DNA of 56,070 nt, taken from a virus. The notes under the pieces are model-generated. The model was not told the DNA's origin. It did not search any database and saw only the letters and a list, made by a program, of their open reading frames with translations. Within the stretch, counting starts at the first letter, position 1. Each line of letters opens with the position of its first letter. The DNA is taken from IMG/VR virus record IMGVR_UViG_3300021197_001081, positions 1-56,070 of that record, one strand, 5' to 3'. This document shows positions 27,301 through 33,894 of this stretch, in pieces. A program made the translations under genes and the position numbers.

Positions 27301-30243
27301 AAAAAGTTAAATCGTATCAATAAATTAGTAGTGAACCCTAAGTCAACTGGAGATCAAATAATGGAAGCCAATGAAAAACTTTTAAAATTATATAATAAAG
27401 TTTCTACAGAAGAGGTGGTAGACGAAAAAGATAAAAAAAGTCGTAAGACTAAATCTACATTTAGTAAAAGTGATTTACAGCAGATGGCTGAAATTACATT
27501 AGCTATGCAGATAAACACATCTTTTACTCAAGAAATGAATGACTCTAATAAAACTACTCAGTTAAGCTCAGTAATCAATAGCTTAAAACAAATAGAAGAG
27601 TCTGGGAAAGCTAATTTTGAGTACGAATTACTACAAGACGCTATACAATACAGAGAGAATGAGAGAGCTGTATACAAGGATATGACAGGTATAGATATTG
27701 ATGCAAAACAATCACTTATTGACCAAGGTATACCTGAGAATGAAATTACTGAGTTTATGGTAAACGAAGAGTTTCAAAAAATTAAAAAAGATATTTCACT
27801 TGATGCTAAAGAATCAGGTGGCTTGAAAGTAGAAGGTGTTATAAAAAGATTTAAAGGTTCACTAAATAGTTTAGCCGCTAAAATTGAGCAAGGGTTATTT
27901 GGAAGTGCAGAAGATATGACAGGTTTGATAGATAGAATATCTACACAACCAGGGGAAATATTTGAAGGTGCAACTCAAGAGCTGACGCAGAAAAAAATAC
28001 GTTCTTCTTCAAGAGTTTATAAGTCAAGAATGATTGGACAGCAATTAAGTCTTTCTAATAAAATGACAGAATTATTTGGTGAGAAATGGGTTAAAATAAA
28101 CAGAAAAAACTCTCAGATGACTGAATCTATTGTTCGCAGTAAGGTCAAAGATGATTTACTACAAGGACAATTAAAAGAAGCTCAAGAAAATAAAACTCTG
28201 AAGAAAGGAGAACGAACAGCTTTAATTAATTCAATACAAAAGGAGATTGATCAAAACACAGTAAACTTAAGTCAAAACCAATTGCTTTATTATTACTCAC
28301 AGATGCAAGATCCTTCTTTAGAGGGGAGTATGATAAACACTTTTAATCCCACAAGAAAGGGGAATATAGTGTTTGATAATGAATTTAAGAGCAGAATAGA
28401 GCAAGAGATAAGCGATAAATTAGATGACAGATTAAAAGACCTGTCTGAGTGGATGATAAAAGATTATTATCCAACTTCTTATGACCACTACAATAATACT
28501 TACAAGAAGATTTACAGGACTGATATGCCTTGGAATCAAAACTATGCTGGTCGTGTGTATCGTCAAAACGAAAACGACATGGAGGCCTTAGATTTATTAG
28601 CCGACAGTCAATCATGGATTACAAACGTTGGTTCTGCAAGTACTAAAGTAAGAGTTCAAAACACAAACCCAATTGAAAAAGTAGATGGTATAGATGCATT
28701 ACTTAATTATACTAAGGATATGGAGTATTTTGCTGCATATGGTGTGGCTATAAGAGATATTAATAAAATATTTTCATCACCAATGATCAAAGAAACCATT
28801 AAAGAAAAATTTGGTTCTACTATTTACACATATATTGATGATTCTATAAAAAAAATAGCAAACAAGGGAATACAATCACAAAGACAAATACAAATAATAA
28901 ATACTTTTAATAATACATTTTTATTATCTCGTTTAGGTTTAAACCCAACACTTATATTAAAACAAATGACATCTTTCATCACTTATGGAAATGACATTGG
29001 TTATTTGAATTGGGTTAAAAATGCCGCTATGAGTACGACTCAAGCAAAAAAATTAGTAAACGAAGTTTTAGACAACTCAATTGTCCTACAAGACAGGTAT
29101 GGACAAACAATTAAAAGAGCTGTAGAAACATATGCTGATGAAAAGTTTGAAAAAATGAACGGTGGTTTATTAGAGCGTTTTGGATTGACAAACGCAAAAC
29201 AAGACAAGATTAGTAAAATTTTAATGTGGACCACAATGACAGGGGATAAAGGCGCTATACTTGTTGGTGGTGTTCCAAATTACTTATACTATAAAAATGA
29301 ATTTAAAAAGAAAAACCCTGAAGCATCAGAACAAGAGGTTATTGATCATGCAATAAAAAAGTTTGAAGCTGATACATTAAGAACTCAGCAGTCATCTGAT
29401 TTACAAGATAAAGATTACTTTCAAACTAAAGGGGCGCTTATAAGAGCCTTTAACATGTTCTTGACAACTCCAAAACAATATTTCCGTAGAGAAATTATTG
29501 CAGCAAGAAACATGTATAGAATTGTTAAAAGTGGTGGTAAGCAGGGTAAAGGGGTTATAAAAGATAATGGAGAATTAGATTACTGGAGAAGTTTAGGTAA
29601 ATCTGCAAGAAGTTTAGCAGTGTATCATGTGGTGATGCCAGTGGTATTCCAGTGGGTATCTGCTGGATTGCCAGGACTTTTAAGAGGGATGAATGAGGAG
29701 GACGAAAAAGATTTAGGAATAGCCGCTCTTTTAGGTAATTTAAATGCTTTGTTTATTATAGGAAAAGTAGCTGAGACTCTTAAAGATGTTGCGTTAGGCA
29801 AGCCTTGGGCAAAAACTCCATCAACAATTCCAATTTTAGGACAAACATCACAGCTGGCAGATTTATACATGCGTGCGCAAAAATCAAAAGGTGTAAAGAG
29901 AGAAGAAGCTATGAATAAATTTATGGCAGAAGCAATTGCTCTTACAGGTATACCAGCCCCACAATTAAGGAAGTTTATGAAAAACTTTTCTGAAATTGGT
30001 GACTCAAAATCTGCAGGGGAGTTTATCTTAAAACTTTTTAATTTTTCTGAATATCAGCAAAGAGGAGGTAAGAAAGGTAAAGGTTTTAAATTAACAAAAA
30101 CTGAACTAAAAGAATATTTCCCAGAACTATACCCAGAAACTGAAGAAGACGGTCCACTGGAAGATTATCTTAAATTACAGAAAGAAGCTAAAGCAGAACA
30201 AAAACGTTTAAGAAAAGAACTCCTTGATCAAATGTATAAATAA
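21325..30243 (+). CDS. Giant multidomain ejection/polyvalent-type protein with zincin motif
   Basis: A 2972-aa protein, the largest here. Two tandem repeats of about 35 residues open it (near 8-30 and 40-60, pattern LYxYLKxExLTDLxAExF). Apolar, possibly membrane-active stretches occur near 572-590, 785-800 and 2765-2815. A low-complexity Gln/Ser/Glu/Lys linker (about 970-1025) hosts the overprinted gene at 24236. A zinc-peptidase motif HEVFH lies at residues 1133-1137, preceded by VVHINLTKAKGNTVA. Another domain near 1540-1620 contains GDIYGVIE and HPSYPAHIRQ. The rest is long helical regions. Position after gp14/gp15-like genes suggests a gp16-like injected protein; the multi-domain zincin build resembles phage polyvalent proteins. 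The peptidase could trim peptidoglycan-linked or host proteins, which is inference. Confidence 0.6.
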   Translation: MDKFTELYNYLKEEGLTDLSAEEFKAEYAAGTAKNTELYSYLKAEKLTDLDAEKFNIEYFPGVEKKNPNDISPSNTPEVITDSTTEAPEVVDTSSDTTTLEKPLGDNTVVDVQEEDNMVTEYPAYDPREQGKEINANPITYNSSDSQFDKSLAFVTADLIDREESEVVNRMRYHFEDYGFDFEQGGGFMSGLDGMKVTSKDDPTKSININLDPFFGDIFGGESGPAKELRKFLKENRRTDQRMQSLDASYDKNRKKYFSAEATKEDIQAVRNSAKSLNEDYKVYQDRKAIHEAEMEALMSQGKDVQNTPEWKLKYQQTLLAGKRLKQFQNKLQKDYSSYTQFQSQVNSSVGNYISMKESDDSTFFGGLVNDFVGPGVSEVLASVWGAGVDGFYKVAQFIDEDFGMTAEEKKDRYIDIAKDLGYPVPENIEDDAVYTKWLEGLQEQGFDDEEVESEKIGELSINTFPKEIMERLEADGFDLSKPTLNGQYFNKNQSGFNKFLNGQYIDLPDYAYDKTRGERLKRLVLDQEVKENKNPQKDLIKKYFNEILSADDISDEKYAKQSNSNIVYTGLSGLAKSLPSVLVSFASRGKIAPAVGVGAAKRNLVARGLGLTTKGGIAQTISFAMLQAEAMNVEMNNDPDFKYVTESERKNIIIPTSITVGLLERYGFRNIASNKAIMTGLMNRVTNALPKGATAQMFKNKMNDVIQSNIARGIFSNKAVKAATTFTGRVTKAALAEAETGGLQQIAEMGYKDVWNNMNNKDMFEQPELWTKEFWGTVGHAAAAEAVGGFVMGVPGAVIAAAKNKTEDLLSDDLVDMFDMIRNDEITVEAYQAQLDLSVANGTITAEKAAQDLLDFNTLSGAANTLPSDLDVNSRKKGLLLIFEQQQLEAEMEKLNKNLNSYKTKEARVEEIKNEIGQLGTNQAQANTNLRNETEGIQDSVLVTEEDATKSLQDKGVQNPTVEQIKAEQDALQKQSTTSLDAQESSRSSEEVGQSVPNSQSTQQSETEDKAQDKKKTEEKVSKDDQNDIDDFFGDEVLDDVETSSDNLSINRKQVEGDTEIENTTLAAAVVNKAKKAARAIAKIAPEVKIVLHDTQAEYEKYATKGSRGYYNPNSKVVHINLTKAKGNTVAHEVFHAVFLDKISGGDVQAQQAALKLITSVRKTLPAESLLAKRIDNFAKNYDENIKNEEKLAELFSLMATEYKTLKKPGKNKVIEFIRSMAAKLGVKIPGGFGKTDESVIDFMNAFSKKVRTGTEITEGDVDVLNKINEMQGGENITNPANAFREQRVGGFDIKYTENEKISQYIKDGRITEPKNLEKFRGNKTAITSPDDMVVGEISFNGEKIFEGQGGLFFVTKFGDVWAAGDKTTATKLADMINRSVDANGGKGYLTLTKGTDKKLISSAAGVNSSLGVIDVLLNQNILPKSVVRTAVKKVISDFGGGNIDLTGTSKQMVSQLRDFFGDKKNATFEARGTVMERIIAEIGMDKRLGDLKKKNSKLTKILGGDSSKTLVGGKTSRTANSLVDLVASLAAEQITKGLNTGDIYGVIEVDGKVEYYPGTHPSYPAHIRQVNKKPPTLHLPKNRPAARDYLMRDSNKIYKTPAVSPTEYGSFYELDSKVESSTESKTEKRQGREQSTEQQVKDQTGMPASGFYSAQAMVSDIQRQFNRIGPGYVAKRAKQGAYGGGGGVYVIGPNKRIVKNPTRKGRQQAMDNENDLLRIIIAGREEGGFEDAAIKDYLKRRKRKVDGKTASAYSAKEINAAFKVLESEAFDSYMFREYPTSFNDIKGGFLAGLKLMKDVDTYYKKLVEKNNLIKDRVAKNRKTKQVPLTDEQINLKVLDYFMSLPGYKSVGVKGKRQTSQQLAMERDMLNILLPDPLKANPKRIAAINRRIKNIKFTERNLKGVQRALRNYIRTVLPRDLYTKKEITDLIDKVNRVNATNFESVKDEVFKIVTTKTNKRLESVLFKMLDKGYTTIQSGRFKGVKIDNETRKKLNRINKLVVNPKSTGDQIMEANEKLLKLYNKVSTEEVVDEKDKKSRKTKSTFSKSDLQQMAEITLAMQINTSFTQEMNDSNKTTQLSSVINSLKQIEESGKANFEYELLQDAIQYRENERAVYKDMTGIDIDAKQSLIDQGIPENEITEFMVNEEFQKIKKDISLDAKESGGLKVEGVIKRFKGSLNSLAAKIEQGLFGSAEDMTGLIDRISTQPGEIFEGATQELTQKKIRSSSRVYKSRMIGQQLSLSNKMTELFGEKWVKINRKNSQMTESIVRSKVKDDLLQGQLKEAQENKTLKKGERTALINSIQKEIDQNTVNLSQNQLLYYYSQMQDPSLEGSMINTFNPTRKGNIVFDNEFKSRIEQEISDKLDDRLKDLSEWMIKDYYPTSYDHYNNTYKKIYRTDMPWNQNYAGRVYRQNENDMEALDLLADSQSWITNVGSASTKVRVQNTNPIEKVDGIDALLNYTKDMEYFAAYGVAIRDINKIFSSPMIKETIKEKFGSTIYTYIDDSIKKIANKGIQSQRQIQIINTFNNTFLLSRLGLNPTLILKQMTSFITYGNDIGYLNWVKNAAMSTTQAKKLVNEVLDNSIVLQDRYGQTIKRAVETYADEKFEKMNGGLLERFGLTNAKQDKISKILMWTTMTGDKGAILVGGVPNYLYYKNEFKKKNPEASEQEVIDHAIKKFEADTLRTQQSSDLQDKDYFQTKGALIRAFNMFLTTPKQYFRREIIAARNMYRIVKSGGKQGKGVIKDNGELDYWRSLGKSARSLAVYHVVMPVVFQWVSAGLPGLLRGMNEEDEKDLGIAALLGNLNALFIIGKVAETLKDVALGKPWAKTPSTIPILGQTSQLADLYMRAQKSKGVKREEAMNKFMAEAIALTGIPAPQLRKFMKNFSEIGDSKSAGEFILKLFNFSEYQQRGGKKGKGFKLTKTELKEYFPELYPETEEDGPLEDYLKLQKEAKAEQKRLRKELLDQMYK
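24236..24391 (+). CDS. Overprinted small basic protein (KSKAQ-type) nested in the giant gene
   Basis: A 51-aa frame, +1 relative to the giant gene. It begins MPYKSKAQRAWMHKNLPE, continues VAKRWDKAYP and TASLPNR, and ends in a run of Lys/Arg. I recognise this as a widespread family of tiny phage proteins (start MPxKSKAQ, aromatic/His core, Leu-Pro near the end, basic tail) of unknown function. The open frame continues upstream to 24167, but only the ATG at 24236 gives the family-like N-terminus. By hand count 74 of its 156 bases are G or C, clearly above its surroundings. The giant frame over the same bases encodes only a low-complexity linker. Confidence 0.75.
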   Translation: MPYKSKAQRAWMHKNLPEVAKRWDKAYPTASLPNRAKPKTKLKTRRRPKRK

Positions 30244-30245
30244 AT

Positions 30246-30485
30246 ATGGTATTTAACGAACATCAATGCATGATAGATAGTTACAAGCTTTTGACAGGTA
30301 AGGAAACTTATACTCAAATGCTTGAACACAGGGAAAATGTGTATTTAGTGTTTAATCCTTCAGTTCCTGTTATTCCTATGGAAGATGATGTTTATGACAA
30401 TGTTAGAAAGTACTTTGAAGATATTGAAGACTACGAGAAGTGCGCTGAAATACACTGGGCTAAGTGTAAGGCTAAAAATTCTTAG
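30246..30485 (+). CDS. Small acidic protein of unknown function
   Basis: A 79-aa acidic protein (pieces LLTGKETYTQMLEHRENVY and DDVYDNVRKYFEDIEDYEKC) starting two bases after the giant gene. It closes the plus-strand virion block. Its stop overlaps the end of the convergent gene by 14 bases. I do not recognise it. Confidence 0.6.
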   Translation: MVFNEHQCMIDSYKLLTGKETYTQMLEHRENVYLVFNPSVPVIPMEDDVYDNVRKYFEDIEDYEKCAEIHWAKCKAKNS

Positions 30486-30792
30486 AATAATTTCTCCGTT
30501 CCGCTTCCAGTTTATAATATAAAAATGCTTGAAATCCATTTAAGTGTGAGTCCGTAGGAAAAAAGTATTTCCATCCTTTTGACCTTCCTTTATTTATGTA
30601 ATAAAAAAAAGCTACTGCAACTTTACCTCCTGTTTTAGAAAAATTAACGCAAGCGCTATGGTCGGATGTGGGGATTATTTCTTCTACAGTAAAACTTTCA
30701 TTATTTACGTTTCCTACTCTTTTTACATTAGAATATCGTTCTGCAATTGTTTCACAAAAGTTTTGTAATTCTGTAGCGATTCCTTTATTCAT
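30472..30792 (-). CDS. Conserved small phage protein, unknown
   Basis: A 106-aa protein with a strand-rich middle (DHSACVNFSKTGGKVAVAFFYY) and a Lys/Trp/Phe motif, KGRSKGWKYFFPTDSHLNGF. It is the last gene of the minus-strand replication block and overlaps the convergent plus-strand gene by 14 bases. Its 102-base upstream gap is A/T-rich with no clear promoter. Function unknown. Confidence 0.6.
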   Translation of the reverse strand: MNKGIATELQNFCETIAERYSNVKRVGNVNNESFTVEEIIPTSDHSACVNFSKTGGKVAVAFFYYINKGRSKGWKYFFPTDSHLNGFQAFLYYKLEAERRNYSKNF

Positions 30793-30894
30793 AATTTTTG
30801 TTGTAACTTTTTTATTTTTAATAAAACTTTTGGTGACTGGGGAAGTTTTTTTAATCTTAATATTTCAACAATTATAATTTTTTTTTCCTTGTCT

Positions 30895-31089
30895 TTAAAT
30901 TTCATCAGACAAAGATTTTATTAAGTCATTCATAAGTGTAATTATATATTTTGCTTTTTCTTTAGCAAGATCATGGTCTCTATCCATTAAATCTTCATAT
31001 AAATCATTAGTCAAAGAATGCATGCTATCAGCTACATAGGTAATATGATTTATAGCATTAGTATCATTCTCTGAAACTGGATTCGCCAT
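30895..31089 (-). CDS. Small helical protein, unknown
   Basis: A 64-aa acidic, all-helical protein (middle NDLYEDLMDRDHDLAKEKAK). Its start codon shares a base with the stop of the upstream gene, so the two are probably co-translated. No recognised family. Confidence 0.5.
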   Translation of the reverse strand: MANPVSENDTNAINHITYVADSMHSLTNDLYEDLMDRDHDLAKEKAKYIITLMNDLIKSLSDEI

Positions 31090-31325
31090 TAATCTATAGA
31101 TTTTAATATAAGACGCCCTACTGATGGATCAATTTTAGATATAGCTTTGTATAACTTTTTAGACTTAGACTTCGTAATATTTCTTTCTGTCTGAGTAGAC
31201 TCTGTACCCATGTTTGTGTAAAGTGAACAGTCTATAAAAAGCAAAGTGTCAACCTTCTTTTTTTGAGACCATGAAGTGAAATTCATGATTTTATCTAAAT
31301 CTTCAAACGTATATTTACATTCCAT
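31089..31325 (-). CDS. Small protein, unknown
   Basis: A 78-aa protein with a Trp-Ser-Gln-Lys-Lys helix start and a Ser/Thr/Lys-rich middle. It overlaps the upstream DnaA-like gene by 11 bases and the downstream gene by one base. It is retained because of the tight operon packing; function unknown. Confidence 0.5.
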   Translation of the reverse strand: MECKYTFEDLDKIMNFTSWSQKKKVDTLLFIDCSLYTNMGTESTQTERNITKSKSKKLYKAISKIDPSVGRLILKSID

Positions 31326-31830
31326 TTAATAAAGTATTTACTTTTTTCTTAAACTCGTCAAATCTATCTCCAACTCTAAAGCCCCACTCTTGACTCAATT
31401 CTAAGTATTTGTGATATTTACCTGTGTAGTTAGAAAGCTTTGTGTTTAGCTCGTCTACTTCCAAATTTAACATTTTATTTTGATTTATAAGGTATCTTAT
31501 CCTTGTTTTTAACTCTTGGTCTGAAACTTCAACAGAGTTATCAACATTTCCAAGCCACATATACATGATATTATTGTGCTTACTGGCTAAGTTTTTGTCA
31601 AATTTTAACAAGAAAGGTAGTTGTTTTAAGCTATGTAATACTGTTGCGTGGTTTTTGTTAAAAACTTTTGCAATATCACTTAGTGTCATATTTAAATGTT
31701 TTCGTAGAATTTTATATAACACAGCTCTTCCGAACACATATATTCTTTGTCTTCTTTTAGAGTTTTGAATTAAATCAATACCCAGCTCTTCGTTTATAAT
31801 TAATATTATATTGGCTATACTTTTATTCAT
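31315..31830 (-). CDS. DnaA domain IV-like DNA-binding protein with coiled coil
   Basis: A 171-aa protein. Residues 27-72 (RQRIYVFGRAVLYKILRKH, then LSDIAKVFNKNHATVLHS) match the helix-turn-helix of DnaA domain IV, including the signature Asn/Asp-His-Ala/Thr-Thr/Val-Val-Leu/Ile-His segment that reads the DnaA box. The AAA+ ATPase part is absent. The C-terminal 90 residues are a predicted coiled coil, probably for dimerisation. It lies in the replication block and could mark the phage origin or act as a regulator. A second protein of this type is coded at 38677. Overlaps its upstream neighbour by four bases. Confidence 0.7.
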   Translation of the reverse strand: MNKSIANIILIINEELGIDLIQNSKRRQRIYVFGRAVLYKILRKHLNMTLSDIAKVFNKNHATVLHSLKQLPFLLKFDKNLASKHNNIMYMWLGNVDNSVEVSDQELKTRIRYLINQNKMLNLEVDELNTKLSNYTGKYHKYLELSQEWGFRVGDRFDEFKKKVNTLLNGM

Positions 31831-32159
31831 TTTATATATAAATTTAAATTAATCAGATCAAGATATTCATTAACATCAATTAACTGAAAGTCAGTTAAAG
31901 TTAGCAGGCTTCCAGTGGTTTTTAAAATTTCTATGGCAAAATAAATTGACTCATTATTGTGCATCACAAAACCTCCAACCACGTATGTTGTAAATTTATT
32001 GTCTGGATATTCTGGTAAATTATTGTCTATGTAGTCTGATATTTTTATTTTCAAAAGTATATCATCAAGCTCAGACAATGAGTCGATGAAATCATCTTCA
32101 ACATCATATCTTCCAACACTCTCATCTTCAACCTTTATAAATCTCGGTTTTAAACCCAT
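31827..32159 (-). CDS. Acidic protein, unknown
   Basis: A 110-aa acidic protein. The N-terminus is charged (KVEDESVGRYDVEDDFIDS); a strand pair TTYVVGGFVMHN and IYFAIEIL follows. It overlaps the VRR-NUC gene upstream by 32 bases and the DnaA-like gene downstream by four. No recognised family. Confidence 0.5.
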   Translation of the reverse strand: MGLKPRFIKVEDESVGRYDVEDDFIDSLSELDDILLKIKISDYIDNNLPEYPDNKFTTYVVGGFVMHNNESIYFAIEILKTTGSLLTLTDFQLIDVNEYLDLINLNLYIK

Positions 32160-32367
32160 TCTTTTTTAATTCTTTTATTCTATATTTTTGTAACTCCGAC
32201 AAAACTCCCTTTGGTTTTTTTATTTCAGAAAAAAGAACATCACATCCTGGAGGAAGCGCTATTAAATCAGGTATACCATTTTTATTTGTAAGTTTTAGTT
32301 TTATAACATAATAGCCCTCTGCTTCAAGCTCTTTAATTCTTTTGTTCTGTATCTGTTGCTCTGTCAT
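32128..32367 (-). CDS. VRR-NUC domain nuclease
   Basis: A 79-aa stand-alone VRR-NUC domain, a PD-(D/E)XK-type nuclease fold acting on branched or single-strand/double-strand DNA junctions. The visible motifs are GIPDLIAL (catalytic Asp), SEIKKPKG (Glu-x-Lys) and LSELQ (conserved Gln). The family usually measures 80-100 residues, so it is complete. It belongs to the replication/recombination block and overlaps its neighbours on both sides. Confidence 0.85.
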   Translation of the reverse strand: MTEQQIQNKRIKELEAEGYYVIKLKLTNKNGIPDLIALPPGCDVLFSEIKKPKGVLSELQKYRIKELKKNGFKTEIYKG

Positions 32368-32482
32368 CCCATAAGTTGTTTTCTGTTAAATATGCTGGAT
32401 TCATCATTGGAATCCACATATTATAAGGCTCTCCAAATATCCAAATTGTTTGACAATATTCTCCTAATGTTTCTTCTGTCAT
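32333..32482 (-). CDS. Tiny coupled gene, unknown
   Basis: A 49-aa frame starting MTEETLGEYCQTIWIFGEP and rich in Trp, Met and acidic residues. Its ATG overlaps the stop of the upstream membrane gene as ATGA, and its end overlaps the VRR-NUC gene by 35 bases. Nested start/stop overlaps on both sides argue that it is translated. No recognised family. Confidence 0.5.
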   Translation of the reverse strand: MTEETLGEYCQTIWIFGEPYNMWIPMMNPAYLTENNLWDDRATDTEQKN

Positions 32483-32667
32483 TTTTTTCCGTTTTGTTTC
32501 CAATCAATCCAAAATCCAACTGCAACCATAACGTGTAAAAATATAGACAAAGCGTATTCATATAGGTCATGCCAGGTGGCAAAGTGTAAATGTACGTGTC
32601 CAATTACCCAAAAAGGTATTGCCATTTGTTGACTGTACCAAATTAAAAAAAATTTTATAAACTTCAT
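32479..32667 (-). CDS. Small membrane protein
   Basis: A 62-aa, very hydrophobic protein with one or two membrane segments (about residues 3-25 and 38-55, many Trp, Phe and His), ending in a charged WKQNGKK tail. Its start overlaps the helicase stop by four bases. Role unknown; small membrane proteins in early phage operons are often host-takeover factors, which is only a possibility. Confidence 0.5.
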   Translation of the reverse strand: MKFIKFFLIWYSQQMAIPFWVIGHVHLHFATWHDLYEYALSIFLHVMVAVGFWIDWKQNGKK

Positions 32668-33893
32668 AGCGACAATAAATCTCTTTTAAAATGTCTTAAT
32701 GTGTAATCCTTTTTCTTTGTAACCGCCTTGTATATGTCAGCTTCAATTCCTCCACGAGAAAATACCCAATACACATCATTCTCTAATCTTTCTTTAGTTG
32801 TCATACGATCCCTGGATTGCCAGTAACTGGTAGCTGAAAAATCTATATTGTAATAAACAAGAGCATCAGCTTTACGCAAACTAATTCCTTCTCTACCACT
32901 GACAATTTGTAGAGCTATAGTTTTATTAGTTTCATTAAACGTACTTAAATCTGTACATAAATCATCTCCGTAAACCTCTTTTAATGCATTCAACTCTTCT
33001 TTAAATTTATAAAATATACCGATTTTAGCATCAGCAAAGTTATCATGTATAAATTGTGCTTTACTTAAATCAATAATCATAGAGTTTCCTGATTCAAATT
33101 TTACAGTTCCTGAATACATTTGATGTAGCTTCATCATAAGTTTTACTGGAGTGTCGGCTAATATTACATCTTCACTTCCTTCAATAACTAAATGTTTTTT
33201 TAATTTATTTGTTAATTGATACGTCATCGGACTCATTTCCACCTCCAACACATGCTCTTTTGTATTAACTTTAAATCCAGCTTCTTTTTGAGTATAAGAA
33301 ATTGTATGTGGTTTCATTTTATCAATGATGGATTGTAGGCCATCAGAGTAATCGTTTATGTAAAGAGAATTGATTTTTCTTTGCTTAACATTTACGTATT
33401 GTTTAGAAAACTTATAAAAGTTTACATAATCACTAAATGGATGTTTACGAACTACTGAAACCTGGTGGTACATTTGACTAAATGATTCAGGTGTTGGTGT
33501 TCCAGATAAGAATATTACAAAAGGATTGTTTTCTAAGATCAAAGAACGTACTTGCATGGATCGTTTGTTTCTTTTTGGAAACGCTCCCATACCATGTGCC
33601 TCATCACAGATTACCATGTCCCAACCCTTCTGGTCTATTTTGTGTAGTGATTCGTAGTTAATAACTGTAATACTATAAGAAGGCTTAAGAAGTTTATAGT
33701 CATCTTGTATACTGCTAATGGCTTTTTTCTTAGTAATAAATAAAAGGTTAGAGACTGGCAAAAGCGCACTTACACCCAAGCTCGTGAGAGTTTTACCAGT
33801 TCTTACCTCCATCGCAAGATAAACAAATTTATCCTTTAGCAACAGAGGTTTAGCCTTATTAATTATTTCTTTTTGATAGTCTCTAAACTCCAT
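32664..33893 (-). CDS. SF2 DNA helicase
   Basis: A 409-aa ATP-dependent helicase of the DEAD/DEAH SF2 class. Numbered from the chosen start, it has a Q-motif-like FRDYQKEII near the N-terminus, Walker A EVRTGKT at about 29-35, DEAH at about 97-100, motif III SGTPTP at about 130-135, and a C-terminal RecA lobe with GREGISLRKAD and motif VI-like QSRDRMT. The open frame starts at a TTG at 33905, but the ATG at 33893 sits one base after the primase stop and is preferred. It probably unwinds DNA or remodels forks next to the primase-helicase. Confidence 0.85.
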   Translation of the reverse strand: MEFRDYQKEIINKAKPLLLKDKFVYLAMEVRTGKTLTSLGVSALLPVSNLLFITKKKAISSIQDDYKLLKPSYSITVINYESLHKIDQKGWDMVICDEAHGMGAFPKRNKRSMQVRSLILENNPFVIFLSGTPTPESFSQMYHQVSVVRKHPFSDYVNFYKFSKQYVNVKQRKINSLYINDYSDGLQSIIDKMKPHTISYTQKEAGFKVNTKEHVLEVEMSPMTYQLTNKLKKHLVIEGSEDVILADTPVKLMMKLHQMYSGTVKFESGNSMIIDLSKAQFIHDNFADAKIGIFYKFKEELNALKEVYGDDLCTDLSTFNETNKTIALQIVSGREGISLRKADALVYYNIDFSATSYWQSRDRMTTKERLENDVYWVFSRGGIEADIYKAVTKKKDYTLRHFKRDLLSL

Positions 33894-33894
33894 A

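Noticed and set aside
32421-32603. 60-aa minus-strand frame inside the small membrane gene
   Set aside because: It overlaps two better supported genes in another frame and has no coupling or family pattern.
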